From positions 54,544-118,543 of the forward strand of contig JAFTWC010000001.1 of NCBI GenBank assembly GCA_017465475.1: a DNA stretch of 64,000 nucleotides. The letters run 5' to 3'. Below are positions 16,685 through 26,372 of this stretch, one piece after another. Position 1 is the stretch's first letter, and every line of letters starts with the position of its first letter. Source of the stretch: Lachnospiraceae bacterium (GTDB lineage Bacteria; Bacillota; Clostridia; Lachnospirales; Lachnospiraceae). A program made the position numbers and the translations under genes. The notes under the pieces are model-generated. The model saw nothing but the letters and a program-made list of their open reading frames with translations, was not told where the DNA came from and searched no databases.

Positions 16685-18538
16685 TTATACACCCATATAA
16701 TTAATTAATTTGTCATAAATTTCATTCATCACCGAAATAACCTGGGCAGACAACTTATAGGCCTGTTGGAACCGCATCAGGTTCATGGCTTCTTCTTCCG
16801 TATCCACACCACCGATGGATAAACGCTGATTATCGATGGCACTGACCAGATTATTCTGGCTCTTTTCAAAATTAAGTGCAGCCTTGGTATCGATGCCCAC
16901 TTCAGCCACCAATGTCTGCAAAAACGCCGCCGGCTTACCCTGACGGAACATGGTAGTATCTTTCTTTAACTCCAAAAGTTCCAGAGCTTTGTCATACTTG
17001 CCTACACCGTTTACAATCTCCGACGCCGCTGCAAACTTGCTGGCATCATGCTGAATTTCCTTGTTGATACAGATATTTTCTGCCGTAATATGGTAATAGG
17101 AGCTGTATACTCCCTTCATATCCTCCTGAAAAAACTGTCCGGTCTGAGAGTTAAAGGAATAGGGATCATACCCTGTACCTCCGTCCTTTCCGTATACGCC
17201 AAACCGATATTCCTGCCCTGTCACTTTATTGGTGCCTACGAAAAAGTCTTGTCCCTGCTCTCCGTTTAAATCCACACCGGATTTGTGAATCTCATTGAAC
17301 TTCTTTGCATAGGTACGCAAAAACTCATTCATCTGTGCCATGTAGTACGGCACACCCTTATAATCCACCGTAATTCCCACGCTGGAAATTTCATCCTCCG
17401 CATAGGTTCTTACCGGCTCGTCCAGGAAAAACTCATAACTATACTCCCCTGTGGTTTCATCGATGGAAACCTCAAAGGAATTATACTGATATTTTACGGT
17501 ACCGACCGTAATCTCGCCGCTTTCCGGAATGTTAAGCTTTGCTTCGTCATTTACGGTTGCTTTTGTCAACACAAGAGAATGCATCCCCACATAAGCCGTT
17601 ACCGTTCCTTTTAAGTTGTCCGCATTATTACCGTCTCTGACTTCAAACAGTGCCTTGATGCTTCCGCTCTGGGTAAACGCATAAGGATTAAACTGCTGTC
17701 CGTTATCCCAAATCACATCATAAAGACCGTCCGCATCCGTCTGATTTAACTTATTCTCTCTCGGTTTTACCCCAAGAGAATGAACTTCATAGGTATCCAC
17801 CAACGTCTGTCCGTCTACCTTTACCACATAGCTTTTTAATCCCACCGGTCCGTCCGGTGCCTCTTCTACGGATACATTGATTATTTCCGAAAGCTTGTCG
17901 ATTAAAAGATTTCTCTGGTCACGCAGGTCATTAGCATTGCTGCCGCCGATTTCCACAGTGTTAATCTGCTTGGTCAAAGAAGCAATCTCCTCAGCCATAG
18001 CATTCACACGATTTACCTGGTTTTTAATTTCAAAATTGCAATCCTCCTGCACCGCCTGCAGATTGGTAAACAAAGAGTTAAAATACTCGCAAAAGCTCTG
18101 TACCACATTGGACACCTGGGTTCTTACCGTAAGATTTGCCGGGTCTTTTTCCAATTCCTGAATGGTATCATACATCCGGTCAAAGGTGGTGGTAAAGCCT
18201 TCTAATTCAATCTCATTTAAGTAAGACTGTATCTGAGACATATAGTTTGCCTTGGTGGAATATCCGCCGTAGATGGAATTGTTGTTCCGATACTTTTCAT
18301 CATAGTATTCGCTTCTGGTCTGGGTCAACGCCACCACATCTACACCGGTACCGATCATACCGTGTCTTCCGTTTGCACGCAACGCATTACCGGCCTTTAA
18401 TTCCAATTGTTGTCTGGTATAGCCTTCCGTTTCTACATTTGCAATATTATGTGCAGTGGTATTCAAACCGCCCTGCGCCGTATAAAGTCCTGATTTTCCG
18501 ATATCCAGTCCAAAAAATGTATTCGGCATACCATTCAC
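16685..18538 (-). CDS. flgK: Flagellar hook-associated protein 1 (FlgK), second copy
   Basis: 617 residues. The N-terminal FGLDIGKSGLYTAQGGLNTT and TAHNIANVETEGYTRQQ rod/hook motif and the C-terminal NLMRFQQAYKLSAQVISVMN are those of FlgK. FlgK is the first junction protein on the hook. It lies 33 bases downstream of another flgK-type gene and 83 bases upstream of flgL. The two FlgK proteins share the ends but differ strongly in the middle, so they are paralogues and not a recent duplication. Confidence 0.9.
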   Translation of the reverse strand: MNGMPNTFFGLDIGKSGLYTAQGGLNTTAHNIANVETEGYTRQQLELKAGNALRANGRHGMIGTGVDVVALTQTRSEYYDEKYRNNNSIYGGYSTKANYMSQIQSYLNEIELEGFTTTFDRMYDTIQELEKDPANLTVRTQVSNVVQSFCEYFNSLFTNLQAVQEDCNFEIKNQVNRVNAMAEEIASLTKQINTVEIGGSNANDLRDQRNLLIDKLSEIINVSVEEAPDGPVGLKSYVVKVDGQTLVDTYEVHSLGVKPRENKLNQTDADGLYDVIWDNGQQFNPYAFTQSGSIKALFEVRDGNNADNLKGTVTAYVGMHSLVLTKATVNDEAKLNIPESGEITVGTVKYQYNSFEVSIDETTGEYSYEFFLDEPVRTYAEDEISSVGITVDYKGVPYYMAQMNEFLRTYAKKFNEIHKSGVDLNGEQGQDFFVGTNKVTGQEYRFGVYGKDGGTGYDPYSFNSQTGQFFQEDMKGVYSSYYHITAENICINKEIQHDASKFAAASEIVNGVGKYDKALELLELKKDTTMFRQGKPAAFLQTLVAEVGIDTKAALNFEKSQNNLVSAIDNQRLSIGGVDTEEEAMNLMRFQQAYKLSAQVISVMNEIYDKLINYMGV

Positions 18539-18571
18539 ATCCCTTCTGTTATCTGCACTTTAATCTTTCTC

Positions 18572-20326
18572 TTATACGCCCAGCGTACTGAGAATGTGGT
18601 CTAACATCTCGCTGACCACGTTTACATATCTTGCTGCAGCATTGTATGCATGCTGATATTTAATCAAATGGGTTAATTCTTCATCCGTCGATACCGCCAT
18701 AACTTCCTGACGTTCGTTATCAATACTTGCCACCATGGCTTCCTGGGTCTCCGACAACGTCTGATACTTCTCGCCTCTGGTACCCAGTTCACCAATCAAT
18801 GCCGTATAGTAATTATTAAAATTATTGTAGCTTAATTCATTCGGATTCAGCGTTGCGAAATCCTCCTGCCATGCCGTCAATAACTGTTCCGCCACATCGA
18901 TGTCAAAATCACCGGTGTTTGTATTTTTGGAAAGAGGAAGTTTGGAACGATCCTTTAAAATCTCCGGATTGATTTCAATTTCTCCCAATGTATATAAGGA
19001 GTAGTTATTGGTCGGGTCCTCTTCGTTATAAATATAAACCCAGTCTTTCGTCCCATCCGCCAACGTCACTTCCTGTAATTCCTGATAACGGTCCATAGAT
19101 TTTCTGGAGAAGAACTCCGCGCCCATGGTCTTATCTTTATCCATACCGATGGAAGCCTTATCCGTATCCAATACCTTAATGACTTCTCCGTTTTCCAGCA
19201 TAATCTCCTTATTCGGACAAAGGATGTCATTTATGGTGGTTACGATTCCGTGAATCAACTGATCAAACTGAGACTGGGTTGCCATAATAACAGAATCGTT
19301 AATTTCTTTGTTATACTGCTTTGCATCGATTTCAAACTTCTTCATAGCCTCTTCGTAAGTAAGGTCGTCTTCATAATCCTCACGAATCGGTCGCATCGGA
19401 ACATCTGTGAACTTTCCGACTTTCCGGCCTCTTGCCAGAATAATACCCTTTAAAGACCCGATGTCTGTATCATCCACCGCATTCGGGGAACGATCGAAAC
19501 TGAACACTTCCGCATCTCCAAAGGCCGGCCAATAAGGCACTAACATTTCGGAATCTTCGGAAATCGGTTTTGTGGACATGTAAAACACATGGTCTTCCAA
19601 AAGGAACGGAACCTCCTCCGCCCGGATGGACACTCTGCCGTCGGATTCTTCTGTGTAAGTAATGTCAATGAGTTCGCCCAACTCATCCAATAACATATTT
19701 CTTTCATCCCGGAGGTCATTGGCGTGCTCTCTGCCGGTACACTCATGGAAAGAAATCTTATTGTTTAATTCTCTGACCAAATCACCGATTTCGTTAATCC
19801 GGTCCACCTTGGTCTGAATCTGTGTATTTAAATCAATCTGATACGTCTGTATCTGTTCGAAAATATTTTCCGCGTGTTCAATAAAGTTAACACCGTTCTG
19901 AATCAATGTCGCACGGGTTACGATACTGTCCGGTTCTTTTGCAAGCTCCTGTAATGCCACCCAGAAATCTTCAATGGAATTTTGGAACTGTACCCCTTCC
20001 AGTTCACCCATCACTTCCTGCATCTCAAACGCTGCCTCAAACTGTACCTCGTAGAACTGCTGTCTTCCGCTTTCTCTGCGATAGGCCTGATCCAAAAACT
20101 GATCTCTCACCTGGCGCACTGCCTGGGTATCTACACCCATACCAAGCTGCCAGGTAGAAATTTTATTTCCGCCGATATTATTATATCCGAAGTCGGTCAT
20201 CAATGTCTGCTGTCTGACAAACCCCGGAGTTTCCGCATTGGTAATATTATGTGACGTTGTATTTAACGCATTCTGACTTGTTCTAAGTCCGGAAACACCG
20301 ATATATAATGCACTCATCAAACTCAT
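18572..20326 (-). CDS. flgK: Flagellar hook-associated protein 1 (FlgK), first copy
   Basis: 584 residues. The N-terminus (SALYIGVSGLRTSQNALNTT, SHNITNAETPGFVRQQ) and the C-terminus (LTHLIKYQHAYNAAARYVNV) are the FlgK D0 parts. The exposed centre lacks much similarity by eye to the second copy. AAAGGAGG precedes the ATG. It follows flgN by about 100 bases, so the FlgN chaperone and its usual client are adjacent. Which copy builds the functional junction cannot be said. Confidence 0.9.
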   Translation of the reverse strand: MSLMSALYIGVSGLRTSQNALNTTSHNITNAETPGFVRQQTLMTDFGYNNIGGNKISTWQLGMGVDTQAVRQVRDQFLDQAYRRESGRQQFYEVQFEAAFEMQEVMGELEGVQFQNSIEDFWVALQELAKEPDSIVTRATLIQNGVNFIEHAENIFEQIQTYQIDLNTQIQTKVDRINEIGDLVRELNNKISFHECTGREHANDLRDERNMLLDELGELIDITYTEESDGRVSIRAEEVPFLLEDHVFYMSTKPISEDSEMLVPYWPAFGDAEVFSFDRSPNAVDDTDIGSLKGIILARGRKVGKFTDVPMRPIREDYEDDLTYEEAMKKFEIDAKQYNKEINDSVIMATQSQFDQLIHGIVTTINDILCPNKEIMLENGEVIKVLDTDKASIGMDKDKTMGAEFFSRKSMDRYQELQEVTLADGTKDWVYIYNEEDPTNNYSLYTLGEIEINPEILKDRSKLPLSKNTNTGDFDIDVAEQLLTAWQEDFATLNPNELSYNNFNNYYTALIGELGTRGEKYQTLSETQEAMVASIDNERQEVMAVSTDEELTHLIKYQHAYNAAARYVNVVSEMLDHILSTLGV

Positions 20327-20428
20327 AATGAAGACCTCCTTTCACTCAGATAGTTCCCGCAGTATGCTCGCATGCTCACTTTGCTAACTCGGAAAAAGAA
20401 AGACAGGGCATATGTTCTCTGCGTACTA

Positions 20429-20941
20429 CTACTGTTTCGCATCAAACATCCCTGTCTGCGAAGCGCCCAGTTCCGATTCGCCGGCGCTCTTCGTATAATT
20501 ATTTCCTTGTACCATCCTTGTACTCTGAATTAAATTCATATTAAATTGAATCATATCAAGCGACTGCTTGATCAATACATTATTTCGTTCATTCAAATCC
20601 GACAGCTTTTTTACTGTGGTTCCCAATGCCTCTTTTAACTCAGAAAGTGCATCCCGATCCTTCGGTTGCTTTTCTGCGATACGAATCAACTCCGTCAGGG
20701 TAAGTTCCTGCGGTTTTCTGTTCAGTACAATTCCCATATTGGTAATCACTTCATCTCTTTTCCGTTCCAAAACATTGATACGGTTCACCGTTTCCTGTTC
20801 CCGTTCCGTAATTTCCTGAAGCTTTTCCAAATCATTTTTCACAATTGCCTTTGTTTTTTCCTCTGCTATCGGCAGGAGAGTGAGATAGATGTCCTTCTCC
20901 TGCGAAAGTGTGGAAATCAATTCTTCCATCAGGCTCGCCAA
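20429..20941 (-). CDS. flgN: FlgN family flagellar export chaperone
   Basis: 170 residues, helical, with the pattern of FlgN: LISTLSQEKDIYLTLLPIAE at the start and KAIVKNDLEKLQEITEREQE next, and a C-terminal NVLIKQSLDMIQFNMNLI helix. FlgN escorts FlgK and FlgL to the export gate. The tail of about 25 residues after the last helix is polar and probably disordered. It is placed between flgM and flgK. Confidence 0.85.
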   Translation of the reverse strand: MASLMEELISTLSQEKDIYLTLLPIAEEKTKAIVKNDLEKLQEITEREQETVNRINVLERKRDEVITNMGIVLNRKPQELTLTELIRIAEKQPKDRDALSELKEALGTTVKKLSDLNERNNVLIKQSLDMIQFNMNLIQSTRMVQGNNYTKSAGESELGASQTGMFDAKQ

Positions 20942-20958
20942 AGGTATCCCTCTCTCTC

Positions 20959-21225
20959 TTAAATCTCTTTTGCCAACAGCTTATCCGCAAGCATCTCCAT
21001 GGAAACATCATAAGTACCGTTCTGCATTCTGGTCTTGATGTCTGCCACCAAGTCGGTTCTCACGTCAGGAGTTGCTGCCACTGCAGCCTTTGCTACCTGA
21101 TAATCCTTTCCCATCTGGGAAATCTGTACGCTGTCAAACTTCTCGGTATTGTTTGTCTTTGCAACTTTCTTTGTACTGTTTGCCTGATATAACTGGCTTA
21201 CTCTGTTGATTGCATCAATACGCAT
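20959..21225 (-). CDS. flgM: Anti-sigma-28 factor FlgM
   Basis: 88 residues: MRIDAINRVSQLYQAN at the start, then KFDSVQISQMGKDYQVAKAA, and a C-terminal DIKTRMQNGTYDVSMEMLADKL, the region that binds sigma-28. FlgM holds the late sigma factor inactive until the hook is complete and FlgM is exported. It is the first gene of the leftward operon and has a sigma-28 type promoter, giving the usual negative feedback. Confidence 0.92.
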   Translation of the reverse strand: MRIDAINRVSQLYQANSTKKVAKTNNTEKFDSVQISQMGKDYQVAKAAVAATPDVRTDLVADIKTRMQNGTYDVSMEMLADKLLAKEI

Positions 21226-21269
21226 ATTAACATCACCTGTCTTTGCTGATTTTATTGGTTCTGTAAACT

Positions 21270-21296
21270 ATATCGGCACCTCCCGATAAAATCTTA
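21270..21296 (-). promoter_or_regulatory. Sigma-28 (SigD) type promoter of flgM
   Basis: TAAG (21293-21296), 15 bp, then a perfect GCCGATAT (21270-21277) on the minus strand, 45 bp before the flgM start. Confidence 0.85.
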
Positions 21297-21371
21297 AGGG
21301 GGCTGTCAAAAGTTTTTTTAAAAGATAAACTCCTGCAGATTCAAACTGTCGCGATTTCTTATAACGTAATA

Positions 21372-21400
21372 AAAAGCCGGAGCATCATACTCCGGCTTTT
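21372..21400 (-). terminator. Terminator after tagD
   Basis: An 11-bp stem AAAAGCCGGAG/CTCCGGCTTTT with a 7-base loop ends the leftward PHP-tagF-tagD unit. Confidence 0.85.
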
Positions 21401-21410
21401 CATTATTTTC

Positions 21411-21803
21411 TTACTTCTTAGCGTTTAAATCGCTCTTAATTTTCGTTGTGGAAATGCCTTCCGTACGCGGAAGATATACCACTTCACAATAGTCTTTCAG
21501 GAAATCAAACTGTCCCTTCCAGTCATCGCCCATTACAAACACATCCACCTGATTATCCACCACATCCTTTATCTTCTGTTCCCAGGTATATTCAGGAATT
21601 ACTTCATCCACATAACGAATGGCTTCTAAAATGGTTTTTCTGGCTTCGTACGGGTGATACGCCGTCTTATGCTTGATGGCATTGAACTCGTCGCTGGACA
21701 GCACTACAATCAGATAATCTCCCAGTTCTTTTGCACGACGTAACAGATTAATGTGCCCCACATGGAGCAAATCATAGGTACCGTAGGTAATTACTTTTTT
21801 CAT
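21411..21803 (-). CDS. tagD: Glycerol-3-phosphate cytidylyltransferase (TagD type)
   Basis: 130 residues, the family length. MKKVITYGTYDLLHVGHINL carries the HxGH nucleotide-binding motif, and the C-terminal EGISTTKIKSDLN carries ISTTxIK. The enzyme makes CDP-glycerol from CTP and glycerol 3-phosphate. It follows the TagF-like polymerase gene by 17 bases, so donor synthesis and transfer are encoded together. Confidence 0.93.
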   Translation of the reverse strand: MKKVITYGTYDLLHVGHINLLRRAKELGDYLIVVLSSDEFNAIKHKTAYHPYEARKTILEAIRYVDEVIPEYTWEQKIKDVVDNQVDVFVMGDDWKGQFDFLKDYCEVVYLPRTEGISTTKIKSDLNAKK

Positions 21804-21820
21804 TTTTCTTCCTCCGTTTC

Positions 21821-24800
21821 TTATCCTATTAAAGCTTCAAACTGTGCAATGGCTTCCTTGTTATATTCCGCATAATCCACGGAAAGCGTTTCGGTAATCT
21901 TGCCTTCCAGACACATCTTCATTCCGTCATAGACACCTTGTTCGCTGTCCGCCACCAACGTACCGCCATACTTTTGCATAAACAAACGCGGTCCTGCAAT
22001 ATCCGTGGAAACACAACGCACTCCCAAAATATCCGCCTCTGCCAAAACCAAGCCAAACCCTTCGTATAACGAGGAGAATATAAAATAATCACACTGCTTT
22101 AATAATGCAAACGGATTCGGCAGGTAGAAAATAATCACAACATGGTCATAACAAGCCAGACTACGGGCTTTTTCCATGGTAGCATCATACAGCGGTCCTC
22201 TGCTTCCCACAATAAACAAATAACTGTCCGGATGTTCCGCATAAATCTTATCAAAAGCATTTAACAGACGTTCATGTCCTTTTTCCGGTGAAAATCTGCC
22301 CACATTGATAAACTTCGTAGCATCACTTGCCAAAATCTCTTTCAGTTTTTCCTCCGACACATTCATCTTCGTCCGGATATCCATGGAAAATTCCTGTTCT
22401 GCCATCTCAAGGATACGCTGATAATTGATAATGTTCTTTGCCTCTACAATCTTTGCTGTCTCCCCGACTCTTGCCGGAAGAGCTTTGGCAAGTCGCTCCG
22501 CGGAAGGACGGATGCTCTCTGTCACCACCGCCACACTGTCATATTCCTGATAAGCCCTTGCTAAAATTTCCCGCCGAACCAGATGACGTTCTTTTATTTC
22601 ACGCTCCATATCACTATGGGCATAAATGGTTTTACTGCAAGGTGCCCCGCGGAACATGGTAATAATCTCATTGGAATAACCGCTGAACTGAATCAGTTTA
22701 TCCACCTTACAGCCCGCAAATAAGCGACGGTAGTCCCATTTGGCAATCTTATCCGTAATCGGTTCAATTACACGATACGGAACATATCCTTTTTTCGACC
22801 AAATCTTGAACAGAAGGAAGTCAATCACGCCCAGGGTCAAACCGTTGGAAAATCCTAAGGTCCCCACCCCCTCCGGAATCTGATTAAGGGCCTGCGGATG
22901 ACTCTTTACATCCTCTGTCTTATAAATCACCGTATAATTGTACTTTTCCTTATCAATCTGGGAAAGCATGTTATATAAGGATGTGGAAATACCGTTACTG
23001 AATAATGCTCCGCCGTAGATTACCACATTTTTCTTTCCGTTATTCTTTACGGAGCGAACTTTAATTCCCTGGCCCTCTCCCAAAAAGAGCTTACGACAAA
23101 CGGCCTTTGCGGCATCCGGGCGGTCATACGGACAATAGGTTTCTTTAAACTCCTTGTCGTCATACGTCTTCTCCGTCAACATATAATGTGCCAGTTCCTC
23201 CGCTGTCTTTGCACGCGGGAACGGCAGTGACTCAAGCGGCATGTAAAGACCTCTTGCCTCTTCATATTCCTCTTCATCATAGGTAAACAGCACAATTTTC
23301 TTTCCGGTTACCGCATAATCAAACATTACGCTGGAATAATCCGTAATCAAACCGTCGGTAGCACATAACACCTCGTAAGTCTCGTACTCCTTCGGAAACA
23401 AACGGATGTGTGCAAACTCATCCAGAGACAATTCCTCGCTATTGAACGCATGGAACTTTACATAAAGTACCGTATCCTCCGGAAGCAACGGGTCCAAATC
23501 CGTGAAATACTGCCGTAACTGCTTTGCTTGTTCCTTTTTCGAAACATCGCCTACCGTACCGCGCCAGGTCGGTAAAAAAGCATATACTTTCTTTTCTTCC
23601 CATCCGTAAAACTTTCGAATTTCTTTTGCCTTTTCTTTCCGAAGAAATACTTGGTTTCTCGGATATCCGGTCATCCAGATTTCTCCCGTTCCGATGTTTT
23701 CCAACATATAATCCTTTGTCATATGTTGCATCGTGTAGTCATTCGGGAACAACAAATAGTCTGCCGCCAATAAGTTTTTCTGCACATTCCCTATGGTATG
23801 TGCCTCTCCGTGTACGCTCTTGCCCAAAGTTTTTAACGGTGTTCCGTGCCAGGTATTTAAATATACCTGTTCCTCTCTCTTAACAAAATTCTGCACAAAA
23901 GAGGTATCGTTTAACAAATATTTTGCCGTGGCCAACACTTTATAATACTTCAGAGAATCTTTTACCACCGGTTTTACATTCGTCATTCCGAGATCCGTTA
24001 ACCGTTGTTTAAACTGTTTCCGTTTTCCTTTTAAGCAAGTCAAATACAACGTGTACTTCTCGTATTCTTTCTCCAGCGCAAGCTCGGAAAGCAGGGCATA
24101 AATATTTCCGTCCATGGACTTTCCCTGTTGGGATTCCAACAATACGTTAGTTTCCACCACCGGCTTTTCCAAGTACTTGGCATAATGCAAACGTTTTAAA
24201 ATGCCATCCTTTAACTTATTCTTCCACCGCGTCAGCTTAGTCAGTTTCCGCTGACGTCTTCTGTAACGTAACAATTTCTCAGGACACGCTGCCGGCATAG
24301 GAAGAGGAGCTACAATAGCATCCAACACCCGCTTTGCAGCATCCGCATCATCCAGATACGTAAACTGCTTACGAAATGCTTCGTATCGTTCATCACACAC
24401 GAATTGACCCGACAATACCTTTTCCATCTCAGTTTCCACTTCATCCTGAGTTGCCACAATCGGTCCCGGCAAAATGTCCGGTTCAATATAGAAATCACGC
24501 AATTCTCCGCGATACTCATCGATATCATACATATAAAAAATCATCGGACGACGCAGGATGGAATAGTCAAACATAACACTGGAGTAATCCGTAATCAACA
24601 AATCACTGATGACATATAAATGATTAATATCACCATAGTCCGACACATCAAACAAAAAGCCTCTGAACTTTTCCGCATCAAAGTCCATATTTGCAAAATA
24701 ATGGGCACGCAACAGCACACATGCCGTATCCCCGAACCGCTTTTGCAGGCGTTCCATATCCAAAGCCACCTGGTATGCAAATCCTTTTCCGTACTCATAG

Positions 24801-25594
24801 GTTCTGTCACGGAAGGTCGGAGCATATAAAATAATCTTCTTATCCGCCGGCAAACGAAGCGATTCTTTAATCCGTTTTACATCCTCTTCGGTATACTTAA
24901 ACAAAAAAACATTCCGCGGATATCCCAGTTCGACTAACTTTGTCTTCTTTTCCTCTTCCGTCAAAGCATAAGCAGATGCCAGCTTTTCCGATGTATAAGC
25001 AGACGGAGAAAGCAAATAAGTAAACTGATCTGCTTCTCTTCTGTACATTTTATGAATATCTTTTACGCTTTGGGAGCCGTTTCCCTCTAACACAATATCA
25101 CAACCCAGACGTTTTAACGGTGTTCCGTGCCAGGTCTGAATGTAGGTCTGTCCTTTTCGTACCGGAATGGTTCTTGGGTTGGTGGAATTGGTAATACGAT
25201 ACTTCGCCGTAGCCATCAGCTCGTAATACCGTTTCGTGCCCTTTCTTACCACGGACACATTTTTGTACTCCGATAAAAAGGTGTACTTCTTAATCACTGT
25301 ACCGGAAAAAGACCATACCAAACGGTATCCTGCATAAGCCGGATTTTGTACCATTTCTTCAAACAACGCCTTCGGACTGCAGGTAAACTGCTTTCCCTTA
25401 AACGACTCAAACACAATCAGGTTCGGGTCAATAGGGCACTGAAGACATTTCCACTTAAAAATCCACAAACCGCGTACACGATCTCTGAAAATATAATACT
25501 TTTCCCATTTTTTACTTCTCTGAATACGAGCACGACGCTTTGCCGCCTTACTCATCTTCTTTCTATTAAAAAACATCTGATTCAGCCTCCGCAA
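21821..25594 (-). CDS. Triple-domain polymer enzyme: two TagF-type CDP-glycerol glycerophosphotransferase modules plus a GT4 glycosyltransferase
   Basis: 1257 residues. The first module (about 30-430) has YIQTWHGTPLKRLG near 150 and ITDYSSVMFDYSI near 335. The second (about 470-850) repeats these as YLNTWHGTPLKTLG and ITDYSSVMFDYAV. Both are hallmark motifs of CDP-glycerol glycerophosphotransferases. The third module (about 870-1257) begins VVIYGGALFSNGIST and has FINVGRFSPEKGHERLL and SSLYEGFGLVLAEADILG, the signature of GT-B family 4 transferases. It probably builds a glycerol-phosphate polymer with sugar substitution at the cytoplasmic membrane face. The N-terminus is basic, and no signal peptide is present. 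Confidence 0.85.
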   Translation of the reverse strand: MRRLNQMFFNRKKMSKAAKRRARIQRSKKWEKYYIFRDRVRGLWIFKWKCLQCPIDPNLIVFESFKGKQFTCSPKALFEEMVQNPAYAGYRLVWSFSGTVIKKYTFLSEYKNVSVVRKGTKRYYELMATAKYRITNSTNPRTIPVRKGQTYIQTWHGTPLKRLGCDIVLEGNGSQSVKDIHKMYRREADQFTYLLSPSAYTSEKLASAYALTEEEKKTKLVELGYPRNVFLFKYTEEDVKRIKESLRLPADKKIILYAPTFRDRTYEYGKGFAYQVALDMERLQKRFGDTACVLLRAHYFANMDFDAEKFRGFLFDVSDYGDINHLYVISDLLITDYSSVMFDYSILRRPMIFYMYDIDEYRGELRDFYIEPDILPGPIVATQDEVETEMEKVLSGQFVCDERYEAFRKQFTYLDDADAAKRVLDAIVAPLPMPAACPEKLLRYRRRQRKLTKLTRWKNKLKDGILKRLHYAKYLEKPVVETNVLLESQQGKSMDGNIYALLSELALEKEYEKYTLYLTCLKGKRKQFKQRLTDLGMTNVKPVVKDSLKYYKVLATAKYLLNDTSFVQNFVKREEQVYLNTWHGTPLKTLGKSVHGEAHTIGNVQKNLLAADYLLFPNDYTMQHMTKDYMLENIGTGEIWMTGYPRNQVFLRKEKAKEIRKFYGWEEKKVYAFLPTWRGTVGDVSKKEQAKQLRQYFTDLDPLLPEDTVLYVKFHAFNSEELSLDEFAHIRLFPKEYETYEVLCATDGLITDYSSVMFDYAVTGKKIVLFTYDEEEYEEARGLYMPLESLPFPRAKTAEELAHYMLTEKTYDDKEFKETYCPYDRPDAAKAVCRKLFLGEGQGIKVRSVKNNGKKNVVIYGGALFSNGISTSLYNMLSQIDKEKYNYTVIYKTEDVKSHPQALNQIPEGVGTLGFSNGLTLGVIDFLLFKIWSKKGYVPYRVIEPITDKIAKWDYRRLFAGCKVDKLIQFSGYSNEIITMFRGAPCSKTIYAHSDMEREIKERHLVRREILARAYQEYDSVAVVTESIRPSAERLAKALPARVGETAKIVEAKNIINYQRILEMAEQEFSMDIRTKMNVSEEKLKEILASDATKFINVGRFSPEKGHERLLNAFDKIYAEHPDSYLFIVGSRGPLYDATMEKARSLACYDHVVIIFYLPNPFALLKQCDYFIFSSLYEGFGLVLAEADILGVRCVSTDIAGPRLFMQKYGGTLVADSEQGVYDGMKMCLEGKITETLSVDYAEYNKEAIAQFEALIG

Positions 25595-25600
25595 TCACTA

Positions 25601-26287
25601 TTATTTTTCTTCAAATTCCGTAATAATACGATAGCCGCTGCCGCTTCGTACCGCAGCAATATAATCCTGTATAGTTTCCCACTTCTTTTCAAATACCATT
25701 CCGCCTCTTAGCTGTACCTGTCCGTGAGCATCCGTACCGCCGGTGCCGTGTATGCCGTGTTCCTTTGCATACGCAACTGCTTTGGCATTTATCTCCGGCG
25801 CATTATGTGCATTACTGATTTCAAATGCCTCACAACAATCCGGATAAAGCTTTACTTCCGGAATATATGACGCTTCTCTGTAAGGATGCGCCTGTACCAC
25901 AAAACCGCCGGCCGCCGTCACCTTCTCAAACTGCTCCTTCGGGCTCCAGGAAAGCATATCTTCCTGCTCTTTTAACCATTCTTCAGACAATCCGTACAAC
26001 AAAAATTCCTGTCCCCTAAAGTTCGTCTCCATACCGAAAAATACCTGCAGACCGATTTCATCCCCCCGCTTTTTCGCATTCCGGTATCCGGCACAATACT
26101 GTTCTACCCGTTCCTTCCAAGGCAAATCTCGTGAAACGGCACAATTTCCGTTAAAGAAATGGTCGGTCACCACAATGCCGGTATACCCCATCGCTTTATA
26201 CAAATCCGCTTGCTGTGCTCCCGGCACCCTGCCGCAAGCGCTTCCCTCACTGGTATGCAAATGTGTTTCGTACTTATATTCTGCCAT
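25601..26287 (-). CDS. PHP domain metal-dependent hydrolase
   Basis: 228 residues starting MAEYKYETHLHTSEGSACG behind GGAGAG; a longer frame to 26359 lacks a good site. HLHTSEGS is the first metal-binding motif of PHP domains, VVTDHFF the second, and VQAHPYREA plus GTGGTDAHG later ones. Members hydrolyse phosphoesters such as histidinol phosphate or nucleotides. The substrate here is unknown. It precedes the TagF-like gene by only 6 bases and shares its operon. Confidence 0.85.
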   Translation of the reverse strand: MAEYKYETHLHTSEGSACGRVPGAQQADLYKAMGYTGIVVTDHFFNGNCAVSRDLPWKERVEQYCAGYRNAKKRGDEIGLQVFFGMETNFRGQEFLLYGLSEEWLKEQEDMLSWSPKEQFEKVTAAGGFVVQAHPYREASYIPEVKLYPDCCEAFEISNAHNAPEINAKAVAYAKEHGIHGTGGTDAHGQVQLRGGMVFEKKWETIQDYIAAVRSGSGYRIITEFEEK

Positions 26288-26341
26288 TTTAGTGACTCTC
26301 CTTTTTTTACATACTAAACCAATCATATTATATATATTTTT

Positions 26342-26372
26342 AAGGGCGGTGTCAACCAATCACACCGCCCTT
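26342..26372. terminator. Hairpin overlapping the end of the CAAX protease gene
   Basis: AAGGGCGGTGT and ACACCGCCCTT form an 11-bp perfect stem with a 9-base loop. The stop codon of the leftward protease gene falls in the loop, and the last codons make up one arm. The T tract is on the plus-strand side, so its termination direction is unclear. Confidence 0.5.
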
